Source: Sphingomonadales bacterium
Lineage (GTDB): Bacteria; Pseudomonadota; Alphaproteobacteria; Sphingomonadales; Sphingomonadaceae
Direction: 5' to 3'
NCBI GenBank assembly: GCA_020200935.1
Contig: JAIVHR010000007.1
Location: 1 to 9,070, forward strand
Length of the DNA stretch: 9,070 nucleotides
The notes below the pieces were generated by a model that had not been told where the DNA came from, searched no databases, and saw only the letters and a list, made by a program, of their open reading frames with translations. Shown piece by piece: positions 5,619 to 9,070 of the stretch; positions within the stretch are counted from its first letter, which is position 1; each line of letters opens with the position of its first letter. The position numbers and the translations under genes are program-made.

Positions 5619-7892
5619 CTACTCCTCCGGCACGCTTCGCTCCAGCTCCTCGAGCCACACCGCCGCGCTCGCGTCGCTCGGCGCGCGCCAGTCGCCGCGG
5701 GGGCTCAGCGCGCCGCCGGCCGAGACCTTGGGGCCGTTGGGCAGCGCCGATCGCTTGAACTGGCTGAAGCCGAAGAAGCGCTTGACGAACATTTCGAGCC
5801 ATTTGCGGATCTCGCCGATATCGTAGGCGTGCTTGTGCTCCTCGGGGAAGGCGTGCGGCCACATCCCCTTCTCGATATCGCGCCAGGCATGGAATGCGAG
5901 GAACGCGACCTTCGAGGGCGGCTGGCCGTAGCGGACGATGTGGTGGAGGAAGAAATCGTGGAGCTCATAGGGGCCGAGATGCGCCTCGGTACTCTGGATC
6001 TCCTCCTCCTCGCCGGCCGGCACGAGTTCGGGCGAGATCGCGGTGCCGAGGATCGCTTCGAGCACCTGGTCGGTCGCCGGATCGAACTGGTTGGTGCGCT
6101 CGGCCCAGCGGATCAGATACTGGATCAAGGTCTTGGGGACGCCGATATTGACCGCATAATGGCTCATCTGGTCGCCGACGCCATAGGTGCACCAGCCGAG
6201 CGCCATTTCGCTGAGATCGCCCGTGCCGATGACGAAGCCGTTCCGCTGGTTGGCGAGGCGGAACAGATAGTCGGTCCTCAGCCCCGCCTGCACATTCTCG
6301 AAGGTGACGTCGTAGACCGGCTCGCCGCCAGCGAAGGGGTGGCCCATATCCTCGAGCATCCGGCGCGCGGCGGGGCGGATGTCGATCTCCTCGCCGGTCA
6401 CGCCGATCGCCTTCATCAGCTTCCAGGCGTTCGACTTGGTGTGGTCGCTGGTCGCGAAGCCCGGCATCGTGAAGCCGAGGATCCTGTCGCGCCCGATGCC
6501 GAGCTTGTCGCAGGCCTTGGCGGCGACGAGCAGCGCATGCGTCGAATCGAGCCCGCCCGACACGCCGATCACCATGCTGTCGCCGCCGGTCGCCTCGAAA
6601 CGTCGGCGCAACCCCTCGACCTGGATGCTGAAGGCCTCGTAGCAATCGTGATCGATATGGCTCTGCCGGTTGGGGACGAAGGGGAAGCGGCGGATCGGGC
6701 GGATCAGCCCGGCATCCTCGAAATGCGGCTGGTGGTCGAAAGCGATGCGGCGGAAACGGGATTCGGGCCGGCCGGCCTGCTCGGCGGCGGCGCCGAAAGT
6801 CTGCATCTGCCGGCGGTCCCCGAGGATGCGGGTGCTATCGACATCGGCGATGCAGAGTTCGGGATCGAGGTCGAAGCGCTCACTCTCGCAGAGCAGGTCG
6901 CCGAGCTCGTAGATCATGCCCTGCCCGTCCCAGGCGAGGTCGGTGGTGCTCTCGCCGGGCCCGGCGGCCGAATAGGCATAGGCAGCGACCGCGCGAGCCG
7001 ATTGCGAGCGGGCGAGCATATGGCGCTCGTCGGACTTGCCGATGGTGATGTTCGAGGCCGAAAGGTTGGTCAGGATCGTCGCCCCGGCGAGCGCGCCCTC
7101 GGTCGAGGGCGGCGTTGCAGACCAGTAATCCTCGCAGATCTCGATATGGAAGGCGAAGCCCGGCAGGTCGCTCGCCGCGAAGACCAGATCGGTGCCGAAG
7201 GGCGCGCCATGCCCGGCGACCGAGATCTTCTCGCCGATCACGTTGCGGCCGTGCGAGAACCAGCGCCGCTCGTAATATTCGCGATAATTGGGGAGATAGC
7301 TCTTGGGCACCACGCCGAGCAGCCGCCCGCGCGCGATCGCCAGCGCGCAATTATAGAGCCTTCCGTTCTTCTCGACCGGAGCGCCGATCAGCAACACCGG
7401 GGCGAGATCGGCGCTGGCCTCGACGATCTCGCCGATCGCGCGCGCATTGGCCTCGACGAAGGCGGTCTGGAGATGGAGATCGTCGACGGCATAGGAAGAG
7501 AGGCACAGCTCGGGAAAGACCACGAGGTCGCAGCGCGCCTCGTCGGCCCGGCGCGCCTCGGCCAGGATCGCGTCGCGGTTGAAGCCGACATCGGCGGTGC
7601 GGACATGCGGCGTCGCGGTCGCGACGCGGACGAAGCCGTGGCGGTGGAGCGCGTGGAAATGCTCCGGGCCGGTGCGATCTCCGGTGCGATCTCCGGCATC
7701 GAGCGCGCTTTCGAGCGTGTCGAGCGTCAGCGAAACCTCCTCGATCTTGCGCGCCGTGGCGCTGCTTCCCCCGGCGATCTCGTCGAGCCGGTTGCCGTTG
7801 CCGAACAGCTTGCGCGACACCGTCGAGCGCGCCGCCCCGCTTTTCGCGACATAGGCGTCGATCCGGGCGAGCAGCGCGTCGAGATCAGTCAT
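5619..7892 (-). CDS. nadE: Glutamine-dependent NAD+ synthetase with extra N-terminal HTH-like domain
   Basis: NadE makes NAD+ from nicotinate adenine dinucleotide using ATP and glutamine. The 757-residue product has a nitrilase-like glutaminase domain with Glu128 (VVFPELCLS), Lys197 (VVPKSYLPNYREY) and Cys253 (EICEDYW), then an ATP-pyrophosphatase domain with the P-loop VSGGLDS (444-450) and the C-terminal KRSALPNGPKVS (713-724). The synthetase part starts near residue 78 (FHALHRHGFVRVATATP) and is then about 679 residues, the length of the family type. Residues 1-64 are extra and resemble a small DNA-binding protein (RSTVSRKLFGNGNRLDEIAGGS); residues 65-77 are a linker with a duplicated GDRT. 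In frame, no ATG, GTG or TTG occurs between codon 26 and codon 109, so NadE cannot start alone by ordinary rules. The ATG at 7892 has no ribosome site but a promoter close upstream. Confidence 0.96.
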   Translation of the reverse strand: MTDLDALLARIDAYVAKSGAARSTVSRKLFGNGNRLDEIAGGSSATARKIEEVSLTLDTLESALDAGDRTGDRTGPEHFHALHRHGFVRVATATPHVRTADVGFNRDAILAEARRADEARCDLVVFPELCLSSYAVDDLHLQTAFVEANARAIGEIVEASADLAPVLLIGAPVEKNGRLYNCALAIARGRLLGVVPKSYLPNYREYYERRWFSHGRNVIGEKISVAGHGAPFGTDLVFAASDLPGFAFHIEICEDYWSATPPSTEGALAGATILTNLSASNITIGKSDERHMLARSQSARAVAAYAYSAAGPGESTTDLAWDGQGMIYELGDLLCESERFDLDPELCIADVDSTRILGDRRQMQTFGAAAEQAGRPESRFRRIAFDHQPHFEDAGLIRPIRRFPFVPNRQSHIDHDCYEAFSIQVEGLRRRFEATGGDSMVIGVSGGLDSTHALLVAAKACDKLGIGRDRILGFTMPGFATSDHTKSNAWKLMKAIGVTGEEIDIRPAARRMLEDMGHPFAGGEPVYDVTFENVQAGLRTDYLFRLANQRNGFVIGTGDLSEMALGWCTYGVGDQMSHYAVNIGVPKTLIQYLIRWAERTNQFDPATDQVLEAILGTAISPELVPAGEEEEIQSTEAHLGPYELHDFFLHHIVRYGQPPSKVAFLAFHAWRDIEKGMWPHAFPEEHKHAYDIGEIRKWLEMFVKRFFGFSQFKRSALPNGPKVSAGGALSPRGDWRAPSDASAAVWLEELERSVPEE
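7662..7892 (-). other. N-terminal HTH-like extension and linker of the nadE product
   Basis: Codons 1-77 of the nadE frame. Residues 3-18 (DLDALLARIDAYVAKS) form a likely helix, 22-42 (RSTVSRKLFGNGNRLDEIAGG) and 43-64 (SSATARKIEEVSLTLDTLESAL) look like the remaining helices of a small helix-turn-helix fold. From memory, short stand-alone sphingomonad proteins have this pattern; I could not check it. Residues 65-77 (DAGDRTGDRTGPE) form a polar linker. The function of this domain is unknown; DNA-linked regulation by NAD synthetase is only a possibility. Confidence 0.6.
7669..7696. repeat. 12-bp in-frame tandem duplication at the fusion junction
   Basis: CCGGTGCGATCT occurs at 7669-7680 and 7681-7692, followed by a further CCGG. 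On the coding strand it repeats the residues Gly-Asp-Arg-Thr exactly at the join between the extension and the synthetase. The length is a multiple of three, so the frame is kept. Confidence 0.9.
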
Positions 7893-7900
7893 GCGGGACT

Positions 7901-7927
7901 AATGTAGAAAAATACACGATTTGTCCA
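7901..7927 (-). promoter_or_regulatory. Probable nadE promoter giving a leaderless mRNA
   Basis: On the minus strand TGGACA (reverse complement of 7922-7927, five of six to TTGACA) and TACATT (7901-7906, four of six) are 15 bases apart, slightly short. Only eight bases separate the -10 box from the ATG, so transcription should begin at about the start codon, in keeping with the lack of a ribosome site. This also supports the ATG at 7892 as the true start. Confidence 0.4.
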
Positions 7928-7952
7928 GGGTATCGGTCTATGCGGCACACAG

Positions 7953-7981
7953 CCGTTCGTCCTGAGCTGGTCGAAGGGCGG
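7953..7981 (+). repeat. Single arm of the CCGTTCGTCCTGAGC repeat
   Basis: These 29 bases match 8795-8823 at all but two positions (GAGCTGGTCG in place of GAGCCTGTCG). The full palindrome exists only at 8795-8889, so this is a solo half, about 60 bases upstream of the nadE start. I recognise the motif as a widespread alphaproteobacterial dispersed repeat, from memory. Confidence 0.8.
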
Positions 7982-8000
7982 GCCGCAGCGGTGTCTCTGC

Positions 8001-8124
8001 TCCCCTCCCCTTGATGGGGAGGGGCCGGGGGAGGGGTGATCTCTCCGCCCGCGCTCACGTTTGCTGTCGGTGTGCCGGACCGAGAGGTCACCCCCACCCA
8101 ACCCTCCCCCATCAAGGGGGAGGG
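8001..8124. repeat. Large inverted repeat element with two end hairpins (T1)
   Basis: Left hairpin CCCCTCCCC-TTGAT-GGGGAGGGG (8002-8024) and right hairpin CCCTCCCCC-ATCAA-GGGGGAGGG (8102-8124), each with perfect nine-base stems. The loops TTGAT and ATCAA are reverse complements, and the inner flanks (GGGGGAGGGGTGATC and GGTCACCCCCACCC) are also complementary, so the whole unit is one imperfect palindrome. The flank after the stem resembles that of element S1. It lies downstream of cinA, upstream of nadE. Confidence 0.85.
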
Positions 8125-8195
8125 CTTTCGTCCGATTGTCGCAAGCGGATTCACGCCCGGCACGTTCAGCATGATGAGCAGGGGGTGGTCGCGCG

Positions 8196-8699
8196 TCAAA
8201 GCATCTCCCCCATCATCTCGATCGCCGCCTTGATGCATTCGATGCGGATCGGGCCGCGGCCGATGGCGCCGTAATGCGCCTCGCGGTGGATCGTCTCGCG
8301 GCCCTCGCGGGCGCAGGCGAAATGGACCAGCCCTTCCTCATTCTCCTCGCCGGCCGGTCCGGCAAAGCCGGTCACCGACAAGGCGATGTCGGCGTCGGAT
8401 CGGGCGAGGCCTCCCTCGGCCATCGCGATCGCCACCGGCCTGGAGACCGCGCCGTGCTCGGCGATCATTTCGGCCGGCACATCGAGCATCGCCGTCTTGG
8501 CCTCGTCGGTATAGACGACGAAGCCGCGATCGAAGGCGTGGCTCGATCCCTCGACATCGGTCAGCAGCGAAGCGAGCATGCCGCCGGTACAGCTCTCGGC
8601 CGTCGCCAACCGCAATTCGCGCTCGCAGGCCGCCTCGAGAAAGGCGCGGACGTCCCGTTCGAGCGTGTCGGGCAGTTCGGTCGAAAGCAATTCGGTCAC
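8196..8699 (-). CDS. pncC: CinA C-terminal domain protein / nicotinamide-nucleotide amidase (PncC)
   Basis: PncC hydrolyses NMN to nicotinate mononucleotide and ammonia, returning nicotinamide to NAD synthesis. Numbering from the TTG at 8744, the catalytic Ser51 is in LATAESCTGGMLASLL (46-61), Lys83 in VVYTDEAKTAML, followed by GAVSRPVAIAMAEGGLARS and the loop VTGFAGPAGEENE (124-136). That loop is the sphingomonad-like form of the usual VTGIAGPGGG. Only the amidase domain is present, with no N-terminal MoCF-like CinA domain. The frame opens with TTG at 8744 (182 residues). I prefer the in-frame GTG at 8699 (167 residues, close to the 165 of Escherichia coli PncC), though neither start has a clear ribosome site. 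It is on the same strand as nadE, 303 bp upstream of it. Confidence 0.93.
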   Translation of the reverse strand: MTELLSTELPDTLERDVRAFLEAACERELRLATAESCTGGMLASLLTDVEGSSHAFDRGFVVYTDEAKTAMLDVPAEMIAEHGAVSRPVAIAMAEGGLARSDADIALSVTGFAGPAGEENEEGLVHFACAREGRETIHREAHYGAIGRGPIRIECIKAAIEMMGEML

Positions 8700-8794
8700 G
8701 CCCCGCCAACGCGCATTCGCAACGTGCCGTTCCGCATCGGCCAAATGCGCTCAAACCCACCGAAAGCCGCCAACTCGCTTACATCTACAAAAAA

Positions 8795-8889
8795 CCGTTC
8801 GTCCTGAGCCTGTCGAAGGGCGGGCAACAAGTGACATCGCCTGCGGCCGCCCTTCGACTGCTGCCTTCGGCAGCGCTCAGGACGAACGG
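8795..8889. repeat. Palindromic repeat with a hairpin inserted in one arm
   Basis: CCGTTCGTCCTGAGC (8795-8809) pairs perfectly with GCTCAGGACGAACGG (8875-8889), and GTCGAAGGGCGG (8812-8823) pairs with CCGCCCTTCGAC (8847-8858). The right arm carries an extra hairpin GCTGCC-TTC-GGCAGC (8860-8874) between its two parts. It lies between the cinA start and the upstream membrane-protein gene. A single left-type arm occurs at 7953-7981. Confidence 0.88.
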
Positions 8890-8911
8890 GATAAGATTCG
8901 GCTGATGCCGT

Positions 8912-9070
8912 CTACGCATCCTCCTCCTTCGGCCGTGCGAAGCGGCTCCAGCCGGGCTTCGTCGCGCGGATGGCGAGCACGATCAGCCCGATCACCACCG
9001 CCCAGGGCAGCAATGCCGCGAACAGCACGATGAGGAAGCCGATGCCGCCCCAGAACAAATCGCCGCCGCG
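8912..9070 (-). CDS. C-terminal end of a membrane protein (partial)
   Basis: The frame is open from the window edge at 9070 to a TAG at 8914-8912, giving 52 residues. It reads RGGDLFWGGIGFLIVLFAALLPWAVVIGLIVLAI, a long hydrophobic span, then the basic tail RATKPGWSRFARPKEEDA, which should lie in the cytoplasm. A C-terminal transmembrane helix with a proline and tryptophan in the middle is seen in DUF4349-type membrane proteins, but this fragment is too short to assign. There is no start codon of any convincing kind within the fragment, so the gene begins outside the window. It is on the same strand as cinA, with the 8795-8889 palindrome between. Confidence 0.65.
   Translation of the reverse strand, partial: RGGDLFWGGIGFLIVLFAALLPWAVVIGLIVLAIRATKPGWSRFARPKEEDA

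Larger units (their letters stand above)
7893..8195. other. Intergenic region between cinA and nadE
   Basis: No gene is supported. Open frames here (for example minus 7885-8238) are repeat-derived and lack ribosome sites. The region contains the nadE promoter (7901-7927), a single arm of the CCGTTCGTCCTGAGC repeat (7953-7981) and the large inverted element 8001-8124. Positions 8125-8195 show nothing recognisable. Confidence 0.6.

Noticed and set aside
7388..7699. 103-codon minus-strand frame starting with the ATG at 7699 as a separate gene
   Set aside because: It overlaps nadE in another frame, is rich in Arg, Ser and Pro as expected for a shadow, and has no domain. The ATG is of interest only as a junction mark.
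5829..7907. 692-codon open frame on the plus strand opposite nadE
   Set aside because: It is the antisense shadow of a high-GC gene; the minus-strand frame has the full NAD synthetase motifs, and this frame has no recognisable domain or ribosome site.

Overview
The window looks like chromosomal DNA from a high-GC alphaproteobacterium, most likely a sphingomonad (Sphingomonadaceae). The pointers are strong GC bias at third codon positions, a PurC N-terminus typical of alphaproteobacteria, a PncC/CinA-C protein with a GFAGPAG loop that I associate with sphingomonads, and several families of short palindromic repeats in almost every intergenic gap. No database was consulted; all family calls are from sequence motifs.

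Layout, left to right. 1-323 is non-coding and holds a 20-bp tandem repeat and a folded repeat element (R1). 324-1240 (minus) is purS-purQ, two subunits of FGAM synthase, overlapping by one base. 1422-1571 (plus) is a probable 49-residue membrane protein. 1577-1750 is a second folded element (R2), about 92% identical to R1 and in the same orientation, so purSQ sits between direct repeats. 1793-2572 (minus) is purC (SAICAR synthetase). 2679-4164 is a RAYT/REP block: a complete REP-associated tyrosine transposase (2801-3463), an NTF2/SnoaL-like gene (3580-4023), and three long perfect palindromes of one family, one upstream of the transposase, one between the two genes and one after the second gene, plus a 42-bp tandem duplication. 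4184-4360 (minus) is a small probable membrane or exported protein, divergent from a GcvA-type LysR regulator (4527-5441, plus). 5477-5617 is a hairpin-rich element between convergent genes. 5619-7892 (minus) is glutamine-dependent NAD+ synthetase with an unusual N-terminal extension of about 77 residues. 7953-8124 holds more repeats. 8196-8699 (minus) is the CinA C-terminal / PncC amidase. 8795-8889 is another palindrome, and 8912-9070 (minus) is the C-terminal end of a membrane protein running off the window.

Functionally there are two metabolic themes: de novo purine synthesis (purC, purS, purQ; purL would be expected beyond the left edge) and NAD metabolism (PncC recycles NMN to NaMN, NadE makes NAD+ from NaAD). 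The most interesting points are (1) the NAD+ synthetase fused in frame to a small helix-turn-helix-like domain with no ordinary start codon from which native-length NadE could be translated, probably from a leaderless mRNA; (2) the RAYT with its REP palindromes, which show compensatory base changes and tightly bracket a passenger-like gene; and (3) several unrelated repeat families that share one architecture, two end hairpins around a longer inner inverted repeat.
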